Part shown: one piece after another, positions 22,859-30,281 of the stretch | Layout: each line of letters begins with the position of its first letter | How positions within the stretch are numbered: position 1 is the first letter of the stretch | From: Actinomycetes bacterium | GTDB taxonomy: Bacteria > Actinomycetota > Acidimicrobiia > Acidimicrobiales > JAKAOS01 | DNA length: 35,671 nt | NCBI GenBank assembly: GCA_021823165.1 | Contig: JAKAOS010000007.1 | Span: 1-35,671, forward strand | Reading direction: 5' to 3' | The notes under the pieces: generated by a model | Seen by the model: only the letters and a program-made list of their open reading frames with translations | Databases searched by the model: none | Told to the model about the DNA's origin: nothing | Made by a program: the position numbers and the translations under genes

Positions 22859-22933
22859 ATGGATCGGAACGTTACTGGCCGCGGCCAACATCGCCAGGAG
22901 TGCGCCATTTCCCAGCCGGAAGCGGCGCTTTGA
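22859..22933 (+). CDS. Possible 24-aa leader ORF coupled to thrS
   Basis: ATG 22859 is placed 7 bases after TAGCCT, like a leaderless start. The frame runs 24 codons and stops with a TGA that overlaps TTG 22930 of thrS by 4 bases (TTGA), exactly as the NUDIX and mshC starts overlap their upstream stops. The peptide (starts MDRNVTGRGQ) has a single Thr, so it is not a classical threonine attenuator. It may simply load ribosomes to translate thrS by termination-reinitiation. It could also be chance; there is no homology evidence. Confidence 0.4.
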   Translation: MDRNVTGRGQHRQECAISQPEAAL

Positions 22934-24816
22934 GCACCAAGCGTCCTTTACCGGTTGCCCTGGCGGTCGAGGGGAGGTTGGTCGACTATCCCGCCACGGG
23001 CCATTCGGACGGCGAAGAGATAATGGCCCAGGATCCAAGAGGGCTCGAGATCATCCGGCATTCCACGGCCCATGTGATGGCCCAGGCCGTCCTCAAGCTC
23101 TGGCCCGGCGCCCACTTCGCCATTGGGCCGCCGGTGAAGGACGGTTTTTACTACGACTTCGCCCTTCCGGGAGATGCCCGGTTCAGCGACGAGGATCTTG
23201 GCAGGATCGAGTCGGCAATGAGGGAGATCATCGCCGAAGACCAGCCCTTTGTTCGCCAGGAGTTGGCGAGGGAGGAGGCTTTGGACCTCTTTTCCTCCCA
23301 GCCCTTCAAGTCCGAGATCATCGTGGAGGTGACCTCTGGGCCCAAGGCCGCAGAGCTTTCCGGCGAGGCCGGTGATGGCGGTTCGTTGAGCATCTATCGC
23401 AACGGTTCGGACTTCGTGGATCTCTGCAGGGGTCCTCACGTGCCCTCGACTGGGCGGTTGGGACACTTCAAGCTGCTCAGGGTCGCCGGCGCCTATTGGC
23501 GCGGCGACGAGTCCAGGCCACAGCTCCAGCGCATCTACGGCACTGCATGGGAAAGTGAAAAAGCACTTTCTGCCCACCTGAGGAGGCTGGAGGAGGCCGA
23601 ACGCAGGGACCATCGCAAACTAGGGGTGGAGTTGGACCTTTTCCACTTTCCCCCCGAGATCGGCTCCGGCCTGGCCGTCTTTCACCCTCGCGGGGCCCTT
23701 TTGCGCTACTTGCTGGAGGAGTACTCGCGCCGAGAGCACATGGCATGCGGCTACGAACTGGTCTGGACGCCGCATGCATCCAAGGCCAGCCTGTTCGAGA
23801 CCTCCGGCCATCTCGGTTGGTATAAGGAGGGGATGTTCCCAGCGATGGAGCTGGAGGGCGCCCAGTACTACCTGAAGCCCATGAACTGCCCCATGCACAT
23901 CCTGGTTTACAAAAGCTCCTCAAAGAGTTACCGGCAGTTGCCATTGCGCCTGTTCGAGTTGGGCACCGTCTACCGCTTCGAGCGCTCCGGTGTGCTGCAC
24001 GGTCTTGCGCGGGTGAGGGGCCTTACCCAGGACGACGCTCACATCTTTTGCGCTCCCGAGCAGCTGGCCGAGGAGTTGACGAGCCTGTTGGCCTTTGTGA
24101 TCCGAATTCTTTCCGCCTTCGGCCTTTCGGATTTCGAAGCCGAGCTTGCCACGCGGGACCGCGACAAGTTCGTCGGATCGATCGAGGAGTGGGACTACGC
24201 CACCAAGGCCCTGCGGAGCGCACTTGATGCCTCTGGAATCCCCTACGTGGTGGGGGAGGGCGAGGCGGCGTTTTATGCGCCCAAGATCGACGTGCACCTG
24301 CGGGACGCAATTGGCCGACGCTGGCAGGTCTCCACCCTCCAGGTGGACCTGCAGCTTCCTCAGCGCTTCGATCTCTCCTATGTGGGTCCAGACAATGCCC
24401 GTCACCGCCCCTACATGATCCACCGGGCACTGTTCGGCTCGGTAGAGCGCTTCATGGCCCTTTTGATCGAGCACTACGCAGGAGCCCTTCCCACCTGGCT
24501 GTCGCCGGTGCAGGTAAGGGTGGTGCCCGTCGCCTCGGGACATGAGCCCTACGCCGTTTCGGTTGTGGAAAGCCTGCGGGATGCGGGATTCCGGGCCGAG
24601 ATGGAGGCTGCCGATGAGACCCTGGGCGCCCGGATCCGCAAGGCGAAGACGGAGAAGATCCCCTGGATCCTGGTGACCGGCGACGAGGACCAGGTAGCCG
24701 GGACTGTCGGAGTGAACGCCAGGGGAGCCCAACGGCCCGAGCGGGGGGTGGGGCTCGAAGATTTCCTGAATCGCCTGAGAGCCGATGCGGACGTGGCCGG
24801 CGGCGCAGGGTCGTGA
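22930..24816 (+). CDS. thrS: Threonyl-tRNA synthetase (shortened TGS domain)
   Basis: This 628-aa class II synthetase charges tRNA-Thr. The editing domain that removes mischarged serine is complete, with HSTAHVMAQA (HxxxH) and DLCRGPHVPST (CxxxH). The catalytic zinc site is Cys in KPMNCPMHI, His in LTQDDAHIFC and His in MIHRALFGSVERF. The C-terminal anticodon domain is present to EDFLNRLR. The N-terminus has only about 40 residues before the editing motif (E. coli has about 70), so only the second half of the TGS domain remains. TTG 22930 is preferred, with GGAAG 7 bases upstream and a 4-base overlap with the leader ORF; GTG 22900 is an alternative. The stop overlaps the HIT gene (GTGA). Confidence 0.93.
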   Translation: MSTKRPLPVALAVEGRLVDYPATGHSDGEEIMAQDPRGLEIIRHSTAHVMAQAVLKLWPGAHFAIGPPVKDGFYYDFALPGDARFSDEDLGRIESAMREIIAEDQPFVRQELAREEALDLFSSQPFKSEIIVEVTSGPKAAELSGEAGDGGSLSIYRNGSDFVDLCRGPHVPSTGRLGHFKLLRVAGAYWRGDESRPQLQRIYGTAWESEKALSAHLRRLEEAERRDHRKLGVELDLFHFPPEIGSGLAVFHPRGALLRYLLEEYSRREHMACGYELVWTPHASKASLFETSGHLGWYKEGMFPAMELEGAQYYLKPMNCPMHILVYKSSSKSYRQLPLRLFELGTVYRFERSGVLHGLARVRGLTQDDAHIFCAPEQLAEELTSLLAFVIRILSAFGLSDFEAELATRDRDKFVGSIEEWDYATKALRSALDASGIPYVVGEGEAAFYAPKIDVHLRDAIGRRWQVSTLQVDLQLPQRFDLSYVGPDNARHRPYMIHRALFGSVERFMALLIEHYAGALPTWLSPVQVRVVPVASGHEPYAVSVVESLRDAGFRAEMEAADETLGARIRKAKTEKIPWILVTGDEDQVAGTVGVNARGAQRPERGVGLEDFLNRLRADADVAGGAGS

Positions 24817-25346
24817 CTCTCGAAAGGCTCTGGGCCGGGTGGCGTAGGTCCTATGTGATGCAGCAAGCGGCGCCGTTGCACGACGGCGATGAACAATGCG
24901 TCTTTTGTTCAATCTTCGCCTCCGACCTGAGCGACGAAGAGGCCTACATCATCTGGCGCAATGAGCGCACGGTGGTGATCTGCAATGCGTTCCCCTACGC
25001 CTCGGGGCATCTGATGGTGATGCCGAGGAGGCATTTGGCATCCCTGGATGAACTGAGCGCCGAGGAGTCTTCGGAAATCTGGGAGCTTTTGGTAGAGGCC
25101 GTGGCCACCCTGAAAGCTACATATGGCCCCGACGGAATCAACGTGGGGGCGAACCTCGGTGCCGCCGCGGGCGCGGGCATACCGGACCACCTCCATCTCC
25201 ATGCGCTGCCTCGCTGGAGGGGTGATACCAACTTCATGACCTCGGTAGCCGAAACCCGGGTGCTGCCCGAGTCGCTGGCAGAATCGTGGCGCCGGGTGAA
25301 ACAAACCTGGGAGGACCGGGCAGTTTACTCCTCCCCCCAGGCCTGA
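24813..25346 (+). CDS. HIT-family hydrolase/phosphorylase (Rv2613c-like)
   Basis: This 177-aa histidine-triad protein has the catalytic signature His126-Leu-His128-Leu-His130 in IPDHLHLHALPRW. CVFC (29-32) at the front is the Cys pair that, in this subgroup, helps bind zinc. NAFPYASGHLMVMPRRH is the conserved nucleotide-binding strand. Mycobacterial homologue Rv2613c, in the same position between thrS and pgsA, is a diadenosine tetraphosphate phosphorylase, so cleavage of Ap4A made by aminoacyl-tRNA synthetases is the likely role. GTG 24813 overlaps the thrS stop. Confidence 0.9.
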   Translation: MTLERLWAGWRRSYVMQQAAPLHDGDEQCVFCSIFASDLSDEEAYIIWRNERTVVICNAFPYASGHLMVMPRRHLASLDELSAEESSEIWELLVEAVATLKATYGPDGINVGANLGAAAGAGIPDHLHLHALPRWRGDTNFMTSVAETRVLPESLAESWRRVKQTWEDRAVYSSPQA

Positions 25347-25370
25347 TCCTCCCCTGGGCCATCCCGGGCC

Positions 25371-25436
25371 GATTGTTCCCCTTCTTTCAGCTGATTGTTG
25401 CCCCGCTCTCAGCTGATTGTTGCCGTGGTGGTAGTT
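25371..25436 (+). repeat. Three tandem 22-bp units upstream of gpmA
   Basis: Units start at 25371, 25393 and 25415, each beginning GATTGTT. The first two units are close, and the second and third share a 10-base start (GATTGTTGCC). The 16-base core TCAGCTGATTGTTGCC is exact at 25387-25402 and 25409-25424. A period of 22 bp (about two helical turns) puts the copies on one face of the DNA, as operator arrays often are. It lies 90-160 bases before the gpmA start. Confidence 0.7.
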
Positions 25437-25516
25437 GGCATTCGGCGTAATAGTTGGATAACTGAGCGATCATCCAGTGTTGGTTTGCCGTTGGTTTTTG
25501 CACAACATTGCTTGGT

Positions 25517-25522
25517 TAGCTT
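25517..25522 (+). promoter_or_regulatory. TAGCTT -10-like element of gpmA
   Basis: TAGCTT is 6 bases before GTG 25529. It lies downstream of the 22-bp repeats, in a local T-rich stretch. No well-spaced -35 is evident. Confidence 0.35.
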
Positions 25523-25528
25523 TGTGCC

Positions 25529-26335
25529 GTGCCCGGTATGGATGAACACAGCGGGACAGGGAGGGACGCCTGCGGCGCCGACCTGACATCGACGGGAGGC
25601 TCCTTGGGCGAAGAGGCCTTCCGGCTCATGGGTCCGGTGCTGTTGGCCCGCCACGGACAGTCCAGTTGGAACTCCCAGGGGCGATACACCGGCTGGACCG
25701 ATGTGCCGCTCACGGATTTGGGCTATATGGAGGCAGTTGAACTAGCCGATTCAATAGAGCGCTGCGGATGGATACCCGATCGGATCTATACGAGCATGCT
25801 ACGCCGTGCCCTCTCTACGGCCGAGATCGTGGCAGAGCGGCTTGGATTGCCCCGGAGCGCAGTTGTTGCCTCTTGGAGACTCAACGAACGGCACATGGGT
25901 GTGCTGCAGGGCATGACCAAACAACAGGTGGCTGACACCTACGGCCGCCGCCAGGCAAAGGCATGGCGCCGGGGCGAGGGGTCTGAACCACCGGCGATGG
26001 AGGAAAAAGACCTGCGCCATCCTCGCTGGGACCCGATCTATTCCGGGGTGCCCAGGGCCCTGCTCCCCTCGACCGAAAACATCGCCACCCTGAGCCAGAG
26101 GATGCTCCCCTATTGGTATGGGACCATAGCTGCAGAGCTGAAGTCTGCGACGGTGATGATTGTGGGGCACTCCGACGTCATCTGCGCCCTGGGAACTCAT
26201 CTGGGCCTGGATGAACAGGCCGCCCGGCTGCCCAATGGCGGCGCAATTGCCACATGGCTGGAAGGTCCCGGCGTAGCAATTGCCTGCCAGAGCGTTGGTG
26301 CCAACCAAGGGTCATTGCAGCCTGTGCGCCTCTGA
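25529..26335 (+). CDS. gpmA: 2,3-bisphosphoglycerate-dependent phosphoglycerate mutase-like protein
   Basis: This histidine phosphatase-fold protein has 268 aa from GTG 25529. The phospho-His loop is ARHGQSSWN (His42), followed by GRYTGWTDVPLTDLGYMEA, which is typical of dPGM. LNERHMGVLQG carries Glu120, and the second His is His214 in VGHSDVICAL. Departures from glycolytic GpmA are GHSDV where AHGNSLR is usual, RHMG for RHYG, and no clear YDxPPP block. It could therefore be a phosphoglycerate mutase or a related phosphatase. The start is uncertain: GTG 25529 has a -10-like hexamer 6 bases upstream but gives a 33-residue extension. TTG 25604 with GGGAGG gives 243 aa, closer to the family. It interrupts the mycobacterial HIT-pgsA order. 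Confidence 0.85.
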   Translation: MPGMDEHSGTGRDACGADLTSTGGSLGEEAFRLMGPVLLARHGQSSWNSQGRYTGWTDVPLTDLGYMEAVELADSIERCGWIPDRIYTSMLRRALSTAEIVAERLGLPRSAVVASWRLNERHMGVLQGMTKQQVADTYGRRQAKAWRRGEGSEPPAMEEKDLRHPRWDPIYSGVPRALLPSTENIATLSQRMLPYWYGTIAAELKSATVMIVGHSDVICALGTHLGLDEQAARLPNGGAIATWLEGPGVAIACQSVGANQGSLQPVRL

Positions 26336-26382
26336 TCGGCTCTGCCAGCCGCACCATCGGCGGCCCAAGCCGGCGGCAATGC

Positions 26383-26388
26383 TAGCCT
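26383..26388 (+). promoter_or_regulatory. TAGCCT -10-like element of the PIM gene cluster
   Basis: TAGCCT lies 7 bases before GTG 26396 and shows no ribosome site after it. This would drive pgsA-patA-pimA-M48-like as one leaderless transcript. Confidence 0.42.
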
Positions 26389-26395
26389 GTGTCTC

Positions 26396-27313
26396 GTGTT
26401 CGACGCCCAGTTCCGGGTCGGCCTGGATCGCGTCACAAAACCACTGGGGGCGCGTCTTGCCAACTGGGGAGTGCGCCCGGATTTCCTGACGCTCACGGGG
26501 CTGGTGTTCGCGGCCTTCGCTGCGGTGGCCATAGGGGCGGGGGACCTGCTTTTTGGGGCATGTCTCACGTTGTTGGCCGGCCTGCCGGACCTTTTGGACG
26601 GGGCGGTTGCCAGGAGCCTGGGGACCGACAGCAAGCGGGGGCAGTTCTTCGACTCGGTGGCGGACCGAATAAGCGACGCGATGCTCTTCGGGGCGCTTGG
26701 ATGGCACCTCCTTCAGGTCGACAAGCCGGTGGCCGCCCTGGCTGCCGTGGGTTCGATGGCAGCGGGCTTGATCGTCTCCTACGAGCGGGCAAAGGCGGAG
26801 GCACTCGGATATCGGGCCAAGGGCGGCCTCATGGAACGCGGAGAGCGTGTTGTGGGCCTGATCGTCGCCCTGTTGCTGCCAGTTTTGCTGGTTGCTCTGG
26901 TGTGGGTGATCTTTGTCCTCAGTTTGTTGACGGTGCTGCAGCGCTTCGTCATGGTTTGGCGGCAGAGCACCCACGAGATGTCCTCGGAGGCGGGGCTGGG
27001 AGCTACTGGCGATACCAGCCGGAGAAACGGCGAGCCCAATGTCTTTGGCTCGCTGCTTACCAAGAGCCAGGGCCGCAGCCCGTGGCGCGAGCGTCGACGG
27101 CGTTCGGAGAGGCCCCCTGTGATCCGCAGGGCCAAGGGAGTGCCGCGGTCGTGGTATGGGGCGGGGGAGGGTCGGGGTGCACATCTCTGGCTCGGTGCCC
27201 GCCGCAAAGACGAGCGTGGCTCCACCCTGGCTGAGGCCGCCCCTGGCCGCCAACGGCGGCGCAGCCGGTGGGACGGCGGAAGATTTGATTGGCCCGACTC
27301 CTCCGACACCTGA
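26396..27313 (+). CDS. pgsA: Phosphatidylinositol phosphate synthase (CDP-alcohol phosphatidyltransferase) with long basic tail
   Basis: The CDP-alcohol phosphotransferase motif is complete: D65-L-L-D68-G-A-V-A-R73, Gly82, Asp86 and Asp90. About six membrane helices run from residue 27 to 185. In actinobacteria, the enzyme beside patA and pimA condenses CDP-diacylglycerol with inositol 1-phosphate, the first step to phosphatidylinositol and PIMs. LANWGVRPDFLTLTG at the front agrees with this group. The odd part is residues 192-305, a tail of over 110 residues rich in Arg, Gly and Ser with no recognisable fold; mycobacterial homologues end near residue 217. The tail overlaps the patA start by 25 bases. 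It could be a frame that has simply stayed open in GC-rich DNA, or an added RNA- or membrane-contact tail. Confidence 0.88.
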   Translation: MFDAQFRVGLDRVTKPLGARLANWGVRPDFLTLTGLVFAAFAAVAIGAGDLLFGACLTLLAGLPDLLDGAVARSLGTDSKRGQFFDSVADRISDAMLFGALGWHLLQVDKPVAALAAVGSMAAGLIVSYERAKAEALGYRAKGGLMERGERVVGLIVALLLPVLLVALVWVIFVLSLLTVLQRFVMVWRQSTHEMSSEAGLGATGDTSRRNGEPNVFGSLLTKSQGRSPWRERRRRSERPPVIRRAKGVPRSWYGAGEGRGAHLWLGARRKDERGSTLAEAAPGRQRRRSRWDGGRFDWPDSSDT

Positions 27314-28182
27314 CCTATCGCGGCTATCTGGCCGCTGCGGCGGCGTCCAGAGCGATCCCGGAGCCCTTGGCGGAAGCGGCCGCCCAGTTGACCGGACGCC
27401 TTTACTGGCGCGCGTTTTCCAACAAGGCCAGCCTTGTTCGCCGCCACCTCGCCACAATCGGCGGGGAGGTTCCAGAGGAGTCCATGGTCAAAGAGGTTTT
27501 TGTCTCCTACTCCCGTTACTGGATAGAGAGTTTCCGCCTCAACGGCCCCAGGGTTGCCGCCCTCCAGGGCCGCGTGCGAGCCGAGGGCCTGGAGCACCTC
27601 GATGCGGCCCTGGAGCGCGGTCATGGCGCCATCCTGGGCATGCCACACCTGGGGAACTGGGATGTGGGAGGGGCATGGCTGGCGAGCCGCGGCTATCGGG
27701 CGGTGGCTGCGGTGGAGGCACTCGAGCCGCCCGAGTTGTTCGGGTGGTTCTGCCGGCGGCGGGAGGCTTTGGGCGTAAGGGTGGTTCCGGCGGGGGCGGG
27801 TGCGCCCGCAGTACTGCTGGAGGCGCTCGGGAACAACGCGGTGGTGGGCCTGGTAAGCGATAGGGACCTATCCGGGAGAGGCGTCGAGGTCAAGCTCTTC
27901 GGTCACCAGACGACCATGCCTGGGGGGCCGGCCCTGCTCAGTCTTCGCAGTGGTGCCCCGATCCTGCCGGCTGCGGTCTACTCGCCGTCTTTGGGTTGTC
28001 ACCGCGCGGTGATCAGGCCGCCACTGCAGGCTTCCTCGGCAGCTTCGCTGGCCGAGCGTGCCAGGGAGTTGACGGCATTGCTTGCCAAAGAACTCGAATC
28101 TCTCATTGCCGCCGCCCCCCAGCAGTGGCACGTTCTCCGGCCGGTTTGGAACGCCGAACGCGCTGGCAAGGACCGCATTTGA
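27289..28182 (+). CDS. patA: PIM acyltransferase PatA-like (lysophospholipid acyltransferase family)
   Basis: This 297-aa member of the LpxL/HtrB-type acyltransferases has the catalytic HX4D: His120-LGNW-Asp125 in GMPHLGNWDVGGAW. Supporting motifs are VGLVSDRDLSGRGVEVKLFG, where the arginine-rich block binds substrate, and GGPALLSLRSGAPILPA. Next to pimA and pgsA it should transfer a fatty acid to the mannose of PIM1 or PIM2 on the inner face of the membrane, as Rv2611c does in Mycobacterium tuberculosis. The TTG start overlaps the tail of pgsA. pimA starts 10 bases after its stop. Confidence 0.9.
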   Translation: MARLLRHLTYRGYLAAAAASRAIPEPLAEAAAQLTGRLYWRAFSNKASLVRRHLATIGGEVPEESMVKEVFVSYSRYWIESFRLNGPRVAALQGRVRAEGLEHLDAALERGHGAILGMPHLGNWDVGGAWLASRGYRAVAAVEALEPPELFGWFCRRREALGVRVVPAGAGAPAVLLEALGNNAVVGLVSDRDLSGRGVEVKLFGHQTTMPGGPALLSLRSGAPILPAAVYSPSLGCHRAVIRPPLQASSAASLAERARELTALLAKELESLIAAAPQQWHVLRPVWNAERAGKDRI

Positions 28183-28192
28183 GGATGAGCTG

Positions 28193-29320
28193 ATGGGTGA
28201 GTCGATGCGGATCGCACTCGTTTGCCCCTATGACCTGTCGACACCCGGCGGAGTACAAAGCCAGGTCCTGCTCTTGGCCAGGGCCTTGCGGGCCAGAGGC
28301 CACGACGTGAGGATCCTGGCACCCTGGAAGGGTGTTCCGCCCCGGGCCGGGTGCCACGGCGTCGGGCTCGCTCTCCCGGTGCCGGGTAACGGATCGATTG
28401 CCCGGATAGCGCTCTCGGCCGGGGCGATGCGGCGAACCTGGGCGGAACTGGGGGAGGGGTTCGACGTTGTGCATGTCCATGAGCCACTCGTGCCGGGCGC
28501 GGCGGTCGCTGCGCTGGCTCGGCCGGGAGCACCGGTTGTGGCAACCTTCCACCGCTGCGGGCGGAGCGTCCCCTACGGCCTGGCCGGGGTATGGACGCGC
28601 CGGCTGGTCCAGCGGATTGCCCTGCGCTGTGCGGTCTCCGACCAGGCCGCCTCCACCGCCCGTTCGGTGGTGGGGGGGGACTTTTTGATCGTTCCCAATG
28701 CGGTGGACCCAACGGTATTTCCACCCAAAGCCCCCCACGACGATTGGGTATCGGTGGCTTTCGTGGGTCGCCATGAGCGGCGCAAGGGTCTGGAGGTGCT
28801 GCTCGAAGCCTTTGCCCGGCTGCCGAGATCGGTAGCGGCCAGGCTCTTGGTCGCAGGGCATGGACCAGAGACCGAACGGCTGTCTGGCCTGTATCCCGCA
28901 TCTGACCGGCTGGCGTGGCTGGGTCGGCTATCCGAGCATGAAAAGCTGGAACTGTTGGCTAATGCGGACATCGTCTGTGTGCCATCTCTGGGAGGCGAGT
29001 CCTTCGGCGTGGTGCTGCTCGAAGCCATGGCTGCGGGAGCGGCGGTGCTGGCCAGCGAACTCCCGTCTTACAAAGCGGTGGCCGAGGCGGGCAAAGATGC
29101 CCTGTTCTTCGCCCCTGGGGATGCAGCAGCGCTGACACATGGGCTGGAGGTCCTCATCGGGGACCCATCGCTGCGGCAGACCCTTGGCGAATCGGGGCGC
29201 CATAGGGCATCGCTTTACTCCCCCTCGCGTCTTGCCCAACGCTACGAACTCGCCTACCGCCGTGTCCTGGGCATTGCACAGGCCCCGCCCCAGGCTCGTG
29301 GAGCTACTCTGAGGCCATGA
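28193..29320 (+). CDS. pimA: Phosphatidylinositol mannosyltransferase PimA
   Basis: This 375-aa GT4 glycosyltransferase (mycobacterial PimA has 378) should move mannose from GDP-mannose to the inositol of phosphatidylinositol. Visible family features are the glycine loop CPYDLSTPGGVQSQV (11-25), VHVHEPLVPG, the ATFH region with the catalytic-site His, FVGRHERRKGLEVLLEA with the Arg/Lys pair for GDP-mannose phosphates, and the EX7E motif Glu269-SFGVVLL-Glu277. ATG 28193 is preceded by GAGG 8 bases upstream; ATG 28205 directly before the first strand is an alternative. Frame extension upstream overlaps patA and is not needed. The stop overlaps the next gene (ATGA). Confidence 0.93.
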   Translation: MGESMRIALVCPYDLSTPGGVQSQVLLLARALRARGHDVRILAPWKGVPPRAGCHGVGLALPVPGNGSIARIALSAGAMRRTWAELGEGFDVVHVHEPLVPGAAVAALARPGAPVVATFHRCGRSVPYGLAGVWTRRLVQRIALRCAVSDQAASTARSVVGGDFLIVPNAVDPTVFPPKAPHDDWVSVAFVGRHERRKGLEVLLEAFARLPRSVAARLLVAGHGPETERLSGLYPASDRLAWLGRLSEHEKLELLANADIVCVPSLGGESFGVVLLEAMAAGAAVLASELPSYKAVAEAGKDALFFAPGDAAALTHGLEVLIGDPSLRQTLGESGRHRASLYSPSRLAQRYELAYRRVLGIAQAPPQARGATLRP

Positions 29321-30186
29321 GCGACCTGGGCCGCCACATCGGCGCAGATGAACTTCGGCCTTCGCCTACGGCATCTTCTGCCAAACAGGACACCAGAACA
29401 ATGCCCACCAGCCCGGAGCGGGTCTGTAGCCATGTCGGCTGGGCGGGGTTGTTTGGCGTCGCTGGGGCGGGCGGGGTTGTTGTTTTAGCCCTGGCGGCTG
29501 TGTTGGTAGCGGTGCCCTGGGCCGTTCTGATAGGCGCCGCGGCTGCTTTGGTTCTTGGCTTGGTGCTCTGGCGGAGTGGGCCGGGCATGGTGTTGTGGGG
29601 CCTTGGGGCCCGCCCCGTTGCCGAGGGCGAGCTGCCGAGGGTCGTGGAGGCTGCCAAGTGGTTGTCGGCCTCGGTCGGGGTGGATCCTCCCCGGGTCATG
29701 GTCCAGGACTGCGACGGGGTTTTTGCCGCAACGGTCGCGTTGAGCCCCGGCGGGCTCCAGCGTTCCAAAGACGGCCTTGTCACGCCCTCCGGCGTGCTGG
29801 TCGTCGGCGTAGCGACAGAGGAACTCCTGAGCCCGCTACAGGTCGAGGCCCTGGTCGCACGGGAACTTGTCCGCATGACACTGTGCACGCCATGGGCCAG
29901 GGCATGGGACCTGCTTTCGACCTCGGCGCTCTGGGCGGCCACAAAGGCCGTTCCTCCCGCGGTTGTGGCACGTGAACGCCAACTGGAACTGCTGGCCGAC
30001 GCGAGGGCTCTCTTCGTCACCCGCTACCCACCCGCTCTCCAGGGTGTCCTGGAGCGCACCGCAGAGGCACCCCCGCCTTTGCCAACCGGCCGCCAGCGGC
30101 TGGTGGCCGGCTTTTGGATGCCCCGGGCCGGGGAGGCGGAGGGGATTTTGCGTTCCAGGATCGAAGCCCTTTCGGAGTGGCTGTAG
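29317..30186 (+). CDS. M48 (HtpX-like) membrane protein without zinc-binding motif
   Basis: This 289-aa protein begins with an unstructured segment of about 40 residues, then two membrane helices (about 45-88). The soluble part aligns by eye with HtpX-type M48 metalloproteases. [17 protein letters not shown] stands where LxxxELxAVLAHELAHV is expected, and the zinc motif HEXXH is R182-E183-L-V-R186, so both His are lost while Glu is kept. The downstream [24 protein letters not shown] corresponds to the ExxAD helix and the helix after it, and the C-terminal [10 protein letters not shown] to the HPPxxxRIxxL end. A catalytically dead family member, possibly a scaffold or inhibitor, is the likeliest reading. 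ATG 29317 overlaps the pimA stop (ATGA). Confidence 0.72.
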   Translation: MSDLGRHIGADELRPSPTASSAKQDTRTMPTSPERVCSHVGWAGLFGVAGAGGVVVLALAAVLVAVPWAVLIGAAAALVLGLVLWRSGPGMVLWGLGARPVAEGELPRVVEAAKWLSASVGVDPPRVMVQDCDGVFAATVALSPGGLQRSKDGLVTPSGVLVVGVATEELLSPLQVEALVARELVRMTLCTPWARAWDLLSTSALWAATKAVPPAVVARERQLELLADARALFVTRYPPALQGVLERTAEAPPPLPTGRQRLVAGFWMPRAGEAEGILRSRIEALSEWL

Positions 30187-30268
30187 GGGGCATTTGGGAG
30201 CGGCGTCGGCTGGCGGATCGCCGCCAAGTGGGCCAGGGGGAAGCGAGCAGGCCGGGCGCAGCGGGCGG

Positions 30269-30274
30269 TAGGAT
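30269..30274 (+). promoter_or_regulatory. TAGGAT -10-like element of pdxST
   Basis: TAGGAT lies 7 bases before ATG 30282. AGG within it could also act as a ribosome site for that ATG. Confidence 0.38.
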
Positions 30275-30281
30275 GCGTGCC

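Noticed and set aside
22846-22930. T-box or threonine attenuator in front of thrS
   Set aside because: The leader is too short for a T-box and the leader peptide has only one Thr codon, with no terminator hairpin visible.
25371-25436. CRISPR array
   Set aside because: The three units are head-to-tail with no spacers and diverge in the third copy; no cas genes are present.
26389-27234. Alternative 281-codon frame over pgsA
   Set aside because: It lacks any hydrophobic pattern, whereas the listed frame has the full CDP-alcohol phosphotransferase motif and membrane helices.
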